Source of the DNA: Paulinella micropora
Taxonomy: Eukaryota; Cercozoa; Imbricatea; Euglyphida
Reading direction: 5' to 3'
Assembly (NCBI GenBank): GCA_009731375.1
Contig: BJOX01000032.1
Location: 426,962-490,961 of the forward strand
Length of the DNA stretch: 64,000 nt
In this document: piece by piece, positions 50,607 to 59,310 of the stretch
Position numbering within the stretch: the stretch's first letter is position 1
How the letters are laid out: each line of letters starts with the position of its first letter
Notes under the pieces: generated by a model
What the model saw: the letters and a program-made list of their open reading frames with translations, nothing else
The model's database searches: none
Told to the model about the DNA's origin: nothing
Position numbers and translations under genes: made by a program

Positions 50607-50645
<39 letters not shown>
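50477..50645. repeat. (GATA)n microsatellite
   Basis: About 170 bases of GATA/TAGA units with occasional TAAGA and TATG interruptions, just upstream of the SET gene start. Confidence 0.95.
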
Positions 50646-50689
50646 GTATTTGTTTGTGTATGTGTGTATTAACTAAAGCTCTCACACGC

Positions 50690-51508
50690 CACAGAAAAGG
50701 ACAGACCACTTGCTTGACTGCAAACAAAATACTTGCAACATGACATAGGAAAATGTGAGCTTTTTGCCAAGAAAGTTGTTTGTCAAAAATTCGCTCCTAA
50801 ATTATGAAGCGACCACTTGCTCTTTCACGCTGCAATAAAGCGGCGACTCTAAGTTAGGCACTAACTTAGAGTCGCCGCTTTATTGCAGCGTGAAAGAGCA
50901 AGTAGTTGCTTCATAATTTAGGAACGAATTTTTGGGTACAGACAAAAACAATCAGTTTCTCCTAAATTTGCTAGCAAGTAACTGTTTTCCAGCAAAAAAA
51001 ACTTGTTTCTCCTATCACCCACATGCTACAGAAAAGGACAGACCACTTTGCTTCACTACAAACAAGCACTTACAACATAACATAGGAAATGTGAGCGTTT
51101 TGCCAAAAAAGTTGTTTGTCAAAAATTCGTTCCTAAATTATGAAGCAACTACTTGCTCTTTCACGCTGCAATAAAGCGGCGACTCTAAGTTAGGGCCTAA
51201 CTTAGAGTCGCCGCTTTATTGCAGCGTGAAAGAGCAAGTAGTTGCTTCATAATTTAGGAACGAATTTTTGGGTACAGAGAAAAAATGCGATCAGTTTCTC
51301 CTAAATTTCTTAGCAAGTAACTGCTTTCCAGCAAAAAAAACTTGTTTCTCCTATCACCCACATGCTACAGAAAAGGACAGACCACTTTGCTTCACTACAA
51401 ACAAAGCACTTACAATATAGCATAGGAAATGTGAGTTTTCTGACCCTTTTTTCCGAAAAAAATTCGTTCCTAAATTATGAAGCAACTACTTGCTCTTTCA
51501 CGCTGCAA
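50690..51508. repeat. Tandem array of ~335-bp elements with 76-bp terminal inverted repeats
   Basis: Units: right part of one (about 50690-50858), a full one (50860-51194) and one lacking its last ~23 bases (51196-51508). Each begins CCTAACTTAGAGTCGCCGCT and ends with its complement AGCGGCGACTCTAAGTTAGG, with the inverted repeats extending inward through GCAACTACTTGCTCTTTCAC. At each junction two ends meet head to head, making ~150-base near-perfect palindromes centred at about 50860 and 51195. The middle contains CACATGCTACAGAAAAGGAC. No coding capacity; MITE-like. Confidence 0.9.
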
Positions 51509-53100
51509 GGCCCTGGCGTGGCTCACGGTATGAACAGCAACTTGACCATGCTGTACCATGTCTTGAGGTGGGAGCTGTTTTCAGACAGGAGTAAGTAAAG
51601 CGGCTTGGCTTCTGAACCTGGAGTGGGATGGTGCAGGGGACAATACTGGCTTTGCTGTCTTAGCTTTTTTGAACCATATCATTTACGTTGGGTGGAGGAC
51701 TCGTGCCCGGTACCACAGGCTGGTACCGCGCCATGGTTATTCTTCTGATGATCAGAAGTTTAGGACAATCAAGCGAGGAATCAATTCCACTTTCTTAACA
51801 ACTAACCTCGCGCAAGCCCTTTTAAAGACATTGCAGGCTTTTAAAAAGGATCGATCGTCTTTTGCTTTGTTAATTGTGAAGACGAACTACGACTGGGACA
51901 GGTTTTTTGCCCCATGTGTTAACAGACACATCACTCACTACAACCGTCCTCTTGCTTGGCAGTTTGCAGCAAGTGATGAAGCAGGTGGCATGCCGCTGGG
52001 TGAATGTAAGACTTGGGGTGATTCCCAGGAGCTCTGGCATGGCGAGCACGACAAACCAACTGCGCATGGCGCCGCACCTATCCAGTTTTATGTTAGGCCA
52101 CCAGGTACTCACTTTATTTTTTGTATACACATGCAACTGGTACCTGTTTGCAGCAACTGCTCTCCCTAACAAGCTCCCACCAGTCGAGTGGGCAACTCCG
52201 AAGCTGAAGAAGGATATCAGGCAGTTAGCAGCCAAGTTTTGTGGGCCACAGGAAAGGGAGCAAATCGAAAACATGCTGACACACCCAGATTCTCTGTCTG
52301 GTCTCGAGTACGATGGGGAGTATGGTAAGGGAGGTCTTCCTGGTAGGCCTGCCCATATTTCGTGCGTGGATATGAACGGAGACGAGTGGAAGGCGGAGGT
52401 CCGAGTGTTAGATGAGTTCCCACCAAACCCTTGGGCCGTTCCTCAGGATAGGGAGCAGTTCATTCGCGCTCTGACTCACCTCACTGAAGAGGAGCGTTTG
52501 GGTTTGCCGCGCACATTTTTTGACAACAAGCAGGCTCTACCGAATCCAGGCTGGCCGGGGGCAAGGGCATTGTCGGCGCAGGAGCAGTTGGAACAGGATT
52601 TGGCCTTCAACCCAGCCGTCATCAGGCAACCATGGAAGGCGGTCGCGGAGATTCTGCGAATTGGCACTGTGCAGGACGAGAAGGGGCTGGCGGCGTTGAG
52701 GATCAACAAAGTCGCATTTGTGGGGTGGATGAGAGAGCACGGGCTTAGTAGCACGTATCTGACTCCGGAGGGCAAGAGGAAGGAGTTGAAGAAGAAGGAT
52801 GTGGTAAAGGCTGTGTGGGATCACTATCAAGCGTGTGAGTGTGAGTTGTCAGAGTCTTCCAGCGACAGCCCACTTCTCAACGCAGCGGGACAACAACATG
52901 ATCGCAAGCAAGCGCGTGGTGGTCGTAGTGCTGCTCGTGGTCGTGCTCCCCGGCGTGCTCGTGGACGTGGTCGTGGTCGTGGTCGTGGTCGTGCTCGTGG
53001 TCGTGAGCGTGGGCGTGCAGGTGATGAAGTAGTGGATCAGAGCAGCAGCGACAGCGACACACATTCCGCTTCGCAACGCAGCAGAACAACGCAACGATAG
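51509..53100 (+). CDS. Transposase-like gene, 3' half
   Basis: Opens with GPGVAHGMNSNLTMLYHVL, overlapping by nine residues the end of the minus-strand half at 48005. Next LLNLEWDGAGDNTGFAVLAF and HRLVPRHGYSSDDQKFRTIK: a D-N...L-x-F-L strand and an H-x-x-x-D-D position resembling the D-N-x-x-x-N-K-N and G-H-T-H-x-D-I-D motifs of DUF7869-like proteins. A probable intron (GTACTC at about 52105 to TTTGCAG at 52155) leads to ALPNKLPPVEWATPKLKKDI. Further on, FVGWMREHGLSSTYLTPEG and KKDVVKAVWDHY look like a SAP-type helix pair. It ends in an Arg-Gly-rich run and QSSSDSDTHSAS. A +1 frame change lies near 51600. The N-terminal half is across the rearrangement. Confidence 0.7.
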
Positions 53101-53284
53101 CAAGAGAGCGCGTGGTGCTCGTGGTCGTGCTGGAGGTCGTGCTTCTGGTGGTGCTCGTGCTCGTGTTCATCGTGTCCGTGCTCGTGCTGGAGGTCAGGGT
53201 GGTGGAGGAGGGAGGAGAAGAGGGAGAAGAAGGAACAGAGAAGAAGAAGAAGAAGAAGAAGAAGAAGAAGAAGAAGAAGAAGAA

Positions 53285-53331
<47 letters not shown>

Positions 53332-53608
53332 TGAAGAGAAAGACTTCATTCCGTGGATATGCGAGTGCTGTGGATTGCGAAATGAGGAAAACACAAGGTA
53401 AGAACTATGTGAGCTGTGCAAATATAGATCTTCTTCATCAGGTGAAACTGAGACTGAGGAAGAGAAAGAAGAAGACGAGCAGGAAAGGAAAGTAGGAGAA
53501 GAAGAAGAAGAGGACGAAGAGGACAAGGAAAGCGGCAAAGATGACGATGGTGATGATCAGAGAGTAAGAGTCAGGCGTGAGAGAGTGAAGAAGAAGGAGA
53601 CTAGATGA
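53100..53608 (+). pseudogene. RG-rich, acidic and RanBP2-type zinc-finger tail
   Basis: After a frame change at about 53090 the reading frame continues RARGARGRAGGRASGGARAR, an imperfect duplicate of the RG region just upstream, then a poly-Glu run from (GAA)n DNA, then DFIPWICECCGLRNEENTR and, past a TAA, ELCELC. W-x-C-x2-C-x3-N-x7-C-x2-C is the RanBP2-type zinc finger. The tail SGETETEEEKEEDEQERK and VRVRRERVKKKETR ends at a TGA inside the terminal repeat. The TAA falls in AGGTAAGAAC, which is a good splice donor, so an alternative splice could avoid it but would lose the last two Cys. It is probably the C-terminus of the transposase gene. Confidence 0.55.
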
Positions 53609-54099
53609 TAGTATTACTGGTGCAGATGATTCAGAAGAGGAAGATTGAGATTAATGTAGGGGGTTAGAGCGCTCGTGAGTGGGGGGTGTGTGTATGTGTG
53701 TGTGTGTGTGGGGTGGGGGGGGGTTGCCTCACACTGAATTTTTTTGTGTCATTGAGTCACAACCAGGTAGTTTTATTAATAAATAAACGTGTTTCCAATT
53801 GATTTAAAAGCGCATTATGTCAGTCTAATATTAATTACAACAGTCAGGTCAGGCATACTGACTTTGCGGGGTGGGCGGGTATGTGTTGCCGAGCCGGCCG
53901 AACGACTTTTTTTTCACATTCTTTTATGAGTGTCAACACTAGTTTTTATTAATAAATAAACTAGTTTCCAATTGGTTTAAACACACATTACAATCTAATA
54001 TTAGTTAGAAGAGTCAGGTCTGACATGTAGAAAAAACTAAGTATACCCTAGGAAAATTTCGGAAAAAGGGGCCATCCCCAGTTATCCGAACTGGTTGTT
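53560..54099 (-). repeat. Right terminal inverted repeat (first assembled copy)
   Basis: Inverted copy of 44152-44700. The contig stops exactly at the outermost base of the repeat (54099), immediately before the 732-base gap. Confidence 0.93.
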
Positions 54100-54831
54100 N
54101 NNNNNNNNNNNNNNNNNNNNNNNNNNNNNNNNNNNNNNNNNNNNNNNNNNNNNNNNNNNNNNNNNNNNNNNNNNNNNNNNNNNNNNNNNNNNNNNNNNNN
54201 NNNNNNNNNNNNNNNNNNNNNNNNNNNNNNNNNNNNNNNNNNNNNNNNNNNNNNNNNNNNNNNNNNNNNNNNNNNNNNNNNNNNNNNNNNNNNNNNNNNN
54301 NNNNNNNNNNNNNNNNNNNNNNNNNNNNNNNNNNNNNNNNNNNNNNNNNNNNNNNNNNNNNNNNNNNNNNNNNNNNNNNNNNNNNNNNNNNNNNNNNNNN
54401 NNNNNNNNNNNNNNNNNNNNNNNNNNNNNNNNNNNNNNNNNNNNNNNNNNNNNNNNNNNNNNNNNNNNNNNNNNNNNNNNNNNNNNNNNNNNNNNNNNNN
54501 NNNNNNNNNNNNNNNNNNNNNNNNNNNNNNNNNNNNNNNNNNNNNNNNNNNNNNNNNNNNNNNNNNNNNNNNNNNNNNNNNNNNNNNNNNNNNNNNNNNN
54601 NNNNNNNNNNNNNNNNNNNNNNNNNNNNNNNNNNNNNNNNNNNNNNNNNNNNNNNNNNNNNNNNNNNNNNNNNNNNNNNNNNNNNNNNNNNNNNNNNNNN
54701 NNNNNNNNNNNNNNNNNNNNNNNNNNNNNNNNNNNNNNNNNNNNNNNNNNNNNNNNNNNNNNNNNNNNNNNNNNNNNNNNNNNNNNNNNNNNNNNNNNNN
54801 NNNNNNNNNNNNNNNNNNNNNNNNNNNNNNN

Positions 54832-55191
54832 TTTTTTGTGTCATTGAGTCACAACCAGGTAGTTTTATTAATAAATAAACGTGTTTCCAATTGATTTAAA
54901 AGCGCATTATGTCAGTCTAATATTAATTACAACAGTCAGGTCAGGCATACTGACTTTGCGGGGTGGGCGGGTATGTGTTGCCGAGCCGGCCGAACGACTT
55001 TTTTTTCACATTCTTTTATGAGTGTCAACACTAGTTTTTATTAATAAATAAACTAGTTTCCAATTGGTTTAAACACACATTACAATCTAATATTAGTTAG
55101 AAGAGTCAGGTCTGACATGTAGAAAAAACTAAGTATACCCTAGGAAAATTTCGGAAAAAGGGGCCATCCCCAGTTATCCGAACTGGTTGTT
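54832..55191 (-). repeat. Right terminal inverted repeat (second assembled copy, partial)
   Basis: Identical in content to 53740-54099 as far as compared, and joined to Copia-4 sequence through ATAA. It is most likely the same repeat assembled separately with its flank. Alternatively two elements share the site. Confidence 0.88.
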
Positions 55192-55195
55192 ATAA

Positions 55196-55532
55196 CCCTC
55201 GGGGGTTGCGACCAAACACCTTGATCCAACTTGACATTTGGAAAAGCACTCTCCTCATCACTGTCAAACAACTCAGTGCCCTGCAGCACTGCCAACGCAC
55301 ACGTCATCCACACCAACGCAATCCTGCTTGTCGGTATGTCCACCGCATCGTATTGCCACCTCGGTTGAGCACAGCCAATGCCTGCCAGCCTCGACTTTCT
55401 TTCTATCACCTCTCCCCCTGATTCGTTCCTCTTCTCAAAGTCAGCGAATCGAATTGGCACTGCAGGCTCACCAGGCCGCTTCTCACCAGGCCGCTTCTCA
55501 CTGACATGCCTCTCGATCGCCCCCAATCGCAA
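55196..55532 (-). pseudogene. Copia-4 RT, N-terminal part
   Basis: DIPTSRIALVWMTCALAVLQ, then GTELFDSDEESAFPNVKLDQ and GVWSQPPRV. This is the Copia RT start (family: D-V-K-S-A-F-L-N-G-x-L-D-E-x-V-Y-M-x-Q-P-P). The usual catalytic Asp position reads S-D-E-E-S. The frame ends where the TIR transposon begins; the rest of RT is at 44147. Confidence 0.8.
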
Positions 55533-55655
55533 ATACTTATCTATATCTGCAAACCTTGCGTCATTGAACTTTCCTGACTCCGTCGCCGAACGATAGGGAA
55601 CCGGTGTTGTTACGAGAAATGCACCAGAACGGAAATTGCTAGCCCTTGTTTGCTT

Positions 55656-57056
55656 TCAATTTCTCGGCTGATCGGTAATGTTCGACGTATCAATTGTATT
55701 GCCTGTCCATCTAACAGGCACACCCCTCGCATCCCTACGACCCACTGCTTCATAGGCCTCGGAGTTCCTCACAGGTTGCCCACGAACCAATCTCTCACCA
55801 CTCTGCCTGGACACAACTCCTGCACCTTCACCAACACGTCTTCCCACAGCAACTGTTGCAGAAGTGTCGAAGCTCGGTGCCTCCTCGTTGTCGACCAACC
55901 TCACAACACCTTCGTCGCTCTGTTGGTCTTGCTCAACACCCTTACCGTTGCTTCCAGCAATTGAGCTCTCATTTCCAGTCACTGGGACGGCACCCAGCGC
56001 CACTTCTGGCAACCCACTAATGACTTGCCACTCGTCCTTGGTGAAAAATGTACCGGGTGTACCGTCACTTTTTCCCACAAACTCCTGTCNNNNNNNNNNA
56101 GGTGTACCGTCACTTTTCCCCACAAACGCCTGTCGAACTTTTTCAGAAGTGTGAAAGGCATGCTGGTACGACGACGCCATTCTCCCTTTTGGATACAAAG
56201 TAGGCCACGCATGCACCGTAGGCTCCTTCACCACCACATCAGCTGATGTCTTGATCTTTCCCTCGTAGTAGCTCCACACGACATATGCCGACTGCTCCAC
56301 ATTGACTCCCAGAAACACACCAGGCTCCCCTTTCTCCTCTCCCTTCTTGCCCCCTTTATAGATTACACAGAGGCATCCAAATGGGTAGAGAATCGAATAA
56401 TGTGGCGGCGGCCTCTTGTAGAAAGCTTCATGCCTCGACATCTTGTCTCCAGCACGCCCTTGCATGTTGAGGAGAAACACAGAGTAGTTAACCGCTAAAG
56501 GTAGGAAGTATAAAGGCACAGATCGTGCAACCAGCAACGTAGCCGCAAGATTAAACACAATCTTTATCGCAGCTTCCGCGTACGCATCCTTATTAGGATC
56601 CGCACGAACCGGCAAGTGTCGCTCCACACCCGTTTTCCGCAAGTGATCGTTGATGTAGGTCGCCACCCATTCTTTGTCCGTCCGGAATTTCTTCATCACA
56701 TTGCCCGTCTGCGTACGAGACCATGCCTGCAGCTCTTCCACTTGTCTCAGCGTCCCCTCTTGCTCCCTTGTCCGTACCCAAAAATTCTTGATATATCCAG
56801 AGACGTTGTCGACAAACACATTGCAATACGGTGTCCCTCCATACATAGGAAACGCAATCTTGCCAGTCCCGTCCCCACTCCAATCCTCTCCAGCTCTTTC
56901 GCAGACAGTCAAGGAAGCTCCCTCATAGTTAGAGTGTTGTTTCATCTTAGTTGTTTGACAGGATGTGCAAGAAAGGTCGTTAAACGACCCCTTGCCTTTA
57001 AGGTTTATATTGTTCATCCTGACAAACTGTCTTCCCATCGTCTCCCCAAAGTGCCA
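55656..57056 (-). CDS. Copia-4 integrase
   Basis: Zinc region SFNDLSCTSCQTTKMKQHS (C-x2-C). Core: NVFVDNVSGYIKNFWVR (first Asp), VMKKFRTDKEWVATY (second Asp), NKDAYAEAAIKIVF (Glu). C-terminal part: RHEAFYKRPPPHYSIL, YPFGCLCVIY and GVFLGVNVEQSAYVVWS. A 10-N gap (56090-56099) is flanked by two near-identical stretches (GTGTACCGTCACTTTT...), so the linker is partly duplicated in the assembly. The D-D-E set looks complete. Confidence 0.87.
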   Translation of the reverse strand, partial: WHFGETMGRQFVRMNNINLKGKGSFNDLSCTSCQTTKMKQHSNYEGASLTVCERAGEDWSGDGTGKIAFPMYGGTPYCNVFVDNVSGYIKNFWVRTREQEGTLRQVEELQAWSRTQTGNVMKKFRTDKEWVATYINDHLRKTGVERHLPVRADPNKDAYAEAAIKIVFNLAATLLVARSVPLYFLPLAVNYSVFLLNMQGRAGDKMSRHEAFYKRPPPHYSILYPFGCLCVIYKGGKKGEEKGEPGVFLGVNVEQSAYVVWSYYEGKIKTSADVVVKEPTVHAWPTLYPKGRMASSYQHAFHTSEKVRQAFVGKSDGTPXXXXQEFVGKSDGTPGTFFTKDEWQVISGLPEVALGAVPVTGNESSIAGSNGKGVEQDQQSDEGVVRLVDNEEAPSFDTSATVAVGRRVGEGAGVVSRQSGERLVRGQPVRNSEAYEAVGRRDARGVPVRWTGNTIDTSNITDQPRN

Positions 57057-57068
57057 GANNNNNNNNNN

Positions 57069-57581
57069 GTGTCAGACGTCATGCAAGGATTGCAGTTTAG
57101 TTGTCGTAGAGGGCTTCATCGTTGTGTTCCAAAATGCAGCAGACGCACCAGGGTAGGGCCACTTGCTTTCGTCTCGTCCCTTCACCCCTGCTCTCTTCGT
57201 TTGTTTAAATGTATATTGGCAGGTGTCCTGATCGAAATCACCTACCAATATTTGCTTCCCTGGGTCAACCTCAATCTTTTCTTTGGTCACAAAGAAACCG
57301 TTGCCCTGCAGTATAATTGCATAGCCTTTCTTTTGCAGTTGCCCCGCCGAGAAGAGCACTCTATCCAACGTTTCCAGGCTATACGTTTCTCCCATCGTCA
57401 CGTCGCGCGGTTCACCACAGCCATCGACTCCAACAAACGACGCTGTCCCCTTTTCCGACGTCCTTGTAGGCCCCGAGATCCCAACCAGCTCCAGGTTCTC
57501 GTCCTGTTTGTCCCGTAACATCCTGCCATCAGGAACAAGGTGACGGGTTGTACCACAGTCCAAGAACACCTCGGTCTCCAC
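57069..57581 (-). CDS. Copia-4 protease and pre-integrase segment
   Basis: TEVFLDCGTTRHLVPDGRML holds the retropepsin triad as D-C-G (usually D-S-G). NLELVGISGPTRTSEKGTA, then GETYSLETLDRVLFSAGQLQ and IILQGNGFFVTKEKIEV match the usual flow of Copia protease to GAG-pre-integrase (V-L-Y-V-P-x-L-x-x-N-L-L-S-x-x-Q). It continues across the 57059-57068 gap into the integrase. Confidence 0.82.
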
Positions 57582-57583
57582 CC

Positions 57584-58124
57584 TTACTCCCCCGTCCCCT
57601 TCAAACGCATAAGCCCCGTAGGTCGCCCATTGGAACCGCCATCCACATCCGAACCAGCCTCCACCCCATTAGGTTCATCCTCATCCTCCAACTCGTCCCG
57701 TTGCCGAAGTAACTCCAGATATCTTTCCTCAGCTTGCTGTACCCCATGGAGCGGCGACCCCAACGACCACACTGCTACCCATCATGTGTGTAACGTTGTC
57801 TCCATACTCGTCTTCCTGAGGCGTATTAGGTGGCTTCTTTTCCTCTTCAGGCACCGCATCATCCCCTGTCCTTGGAACCGGTTCCACCTCTGTGAGGTCC
57901 CGATGAATCGTAATCACCGTATTAAGTTGATCCCAAGGTCCCACCGTCCTTGCCTGCCCACCCAATTGCTCATCTTGACGTTGCTGTGGCAGTTGAGCTC
58001 CCGGCGAGACCGACTGGGCCTCCTTAACTTCTTTGGCTTCCTCCACGTCCTGAGACGTCCTTTGCCTCTTCTTCTCCGGTGGATAACTGAACGGAGCCGG
58101 ATATTGTCTCGCCGTTTCTCGCAA
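57584..58124 (-). other. Copia-4 acidic/Gln-rich linker
   Basis: Two adjacent minus-strand frames, rich in Glu, Gln and Pro (EEAKEVKEAQSVSPGAQLPQ; DELEDEDEPNGVEAGSDVDG), lie between the MYND region and the protease. No motif; position equals the acidic linker of Copia-3. Confidence 0.55.
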
Positions 58125-58941
58125 GATCCTCCTCTATTTCTCGGTGTCTGCCTCTTCCAAAGCTTCCATCAAGCCTTCCCAGCTTACCTCCATCCATGGC
58201 ATCACGTTCGACGGCGGGTTCATCATCAGATCCCGATTGTAGCGTGGCATTAGCTCCGTCTTCCCCGGTTCCGGCATTACGTGACAATANNNNNNNNNNG
58301 CAATATCGTAGCATCCTGCTGTAGGCTAAGTCTCCTCTCATCTTGGCCAACGTCGATCCATGGGGTCCAAGCCCTCGAGGCGGAAGCAACCTTCTGTTGT
58401 CGTAAACCGCCTGCCACGATGGCCTCACTTCATCCTTTTGCGTCCACAAACAAAATATTTTGTGAACCGGGTAGTCTCGCTTCTGGCAGGCCTCATCGCA
58501 ATACACCACCATCTTGCAACGCCCACATCTCTTCTTCTTTCCAGGCAAGCTACACATCTCACACTCCTCCGGCATATGGACACCTTTGTCAACAGGCTCG
58601 TTCTCCACCATGCGAACCACCCATTCTTCCCAATCGTCAGGTGCTATGCGTAGGTTGTACATCCATTGCCAGTACCGTAGCTCATCCAAACTTGCATTGT
58701 TGAAACAGGTACGGAAATCCGCGATATTGACATTCCCATTTCTGGTATCCCCGGGCACGACCGTCTGCGGTGGTCCAAGGTACATGAACGGTGCAGCCGT
58801 CGCCATGAACGCATACAGCCTTCTGCCGTCACGTCCCTTTCGCTCCGCACCAACCTCCCTTAGACCTCCCCCATCCGCCGCAGGCGTCAGATAAGCATCA
58901 TCCATCGTTCGTGGCACCACCATCTTGTCGTTGCTGGGCCT
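58024..58941 (-). CDS. Copia-4 MYND-finger region
   Basis: Minus strand: NIADFRTCFNNASLDELRYW and NLRIAPDDWEEWVVRM form the same pre-finger block as in Copia-2 and Copia-3. The finger is CEMCSLPGKKKRCGRC, then KMVVYCDEACQKRDYPVHKI plus FC: C-x2-C-x7-C-x2-C-x4-Y-C-x3-C-x8-H-x3-C, a complete MYND. GDLAYSRMLRYC follows, matching the post-finger segment. A gap at 58291-58300 falls in that segment. The N-terminal side is cut by the 58942 gap. Confidence 0.88.
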   Translation of the reverse strand, partial: RPSNDKMVVPRTMDDAYLTPAADGGGLREVGAERKGRDGRRLYAFMATAAPFMYLGPPQTVVPGDTRNGNVNIADFRTCFNNASLDELRYWQWMYNLRIAPDDWEEWVVRMVENEPVDKGVHMPEECEMCSLPGKKKRCGRCKMVVYCDEACQKRDYPVHKIFCLWTQKDEVRPSWQAVYDNRRLLPPRGLGPHGSTLAKMRGDLAYSRMLRYCXXXXLSRNAGTGEDGANATLQSGSDDEPAVERDAMDGGKLGRLDGSFGRGRHREIEEDLARNGETISGSVQLSTGEEEAKDVSGRGGSQRS

Positions 58942-58951
58942 NNNNNNNNNN

Positions 58952-59253
58952 GTGCCAACGACGAACGGAGCGCGATCGTAGGACGTGTCCCGTTGACAGT
59001 CGAATTCCCGTCCGGGATGTCTTATACCATTCATGTCTTGGTCGTCCCGGCCTTCCCAGGCACTATCGTTTTGGGCAAACCCGATTTCAAAATGATGGAT
59101 GCGCAGCTTATGCTGGGACAGGACATCATCAAATATGGACGTGGACGACACGAGTCCGAATTCCCGATCCTACAATCGGAAACGGACCTCCCACGACGGC
59201 ATCCATATGGCGGTAGAGCTCAGGTAACACTGATACCACCGGCCCCTCCATGA
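58952..59253 (+). pseudogene. Gypsy aspartic protease, C-terminal part
   Basis: TVEFPSGMSYTIHVLVVPAF, then PGTIVLGKPDFKMMDAQLML is the second half of a retropepsin (family: I-L-G-x-D-F/W-L). The D-S/T-G triad would be left of the gap. Confidence 0.75.
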
Positions 59254-59310
59254 CCCTATGATGGACACCTCGCCGAGCAATCTCGTCTTACCCCACAGGG
59301 TACGGCATGG

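Larger units (their letters stand above)
44152..55191. mobile_element. ~11-kb DNA transposon with long terminal inverted repeats (SET-transposase element)
   Basis: Outer ends are AACAACCAGTTCGGATAACT on the left and its exact complement on the right (ending GGTTGTT at 55191). ATAA flanks both ends (44148-44151 and 55192-55195), a 4-bp target duplication inside the Copia-4 RT gene. Inverted repeats are about 540 bp. Contents: a Lys-rich gene on the left (minus strand), a SET-domain plus transposase-like gene in two oppositely oriented halves, an array of small palindromic elements, and an RG-rich/RanBP2-finger tail. Gap 54100-54831 is followed by a second copy of the right terminal repeat, probably the same locus assembled twice, so the true length is nearer 10 kb. 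The superfamily was not identified. Confidence 0.82.
42661..58941 (-). mobile_element. Copia-4: minus-strand Copia element interrupted by the TIR transposon
   Basis: On the minus strand: MYND region (58941-58024), linker, protease-like (57581), integrase (57056-55656), RT start (55532-55196), insertion 55195-44148 (including both ATAA copies), RT remainder and RNase H (44147-42986), 3' end. Removing the insertion and one copy of the target duplication joins QPPRV to MLRLHC in one frame. Gaps at 56090, 57059, 58291 and 58942. The 5' LTR and capsid were not seen; the left neighbour across the 58942 gap is Gypsy sequence in the opposite orientation. Confidence 0.88.

Noticed and set aside
50690-51508. 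CRISPR-like array of repeats
   Set aside because: Units are 335 bp with terminal inverted repeats and no short repeat-spacer pattern; the genome is eukaryotic.
54014-54847. Long open frames across 54100-54831
   Set aside because: Composed of N; no sequence information.
44152-55191. piggyBac or Kolobok element (4-bp TTAA target)
   Set aside because: The target duplication is ATAA/TTAT, not TTAA, and no piggyBac or Kolobok motif was recognised.
44152-55191. Polinton/Maverick giant transposon
   Set aside because: No protein-primed polymerase, retroviral-type integrase, packaging ATPase or capsid motif; the target duplication is 4 bp rather than 6.
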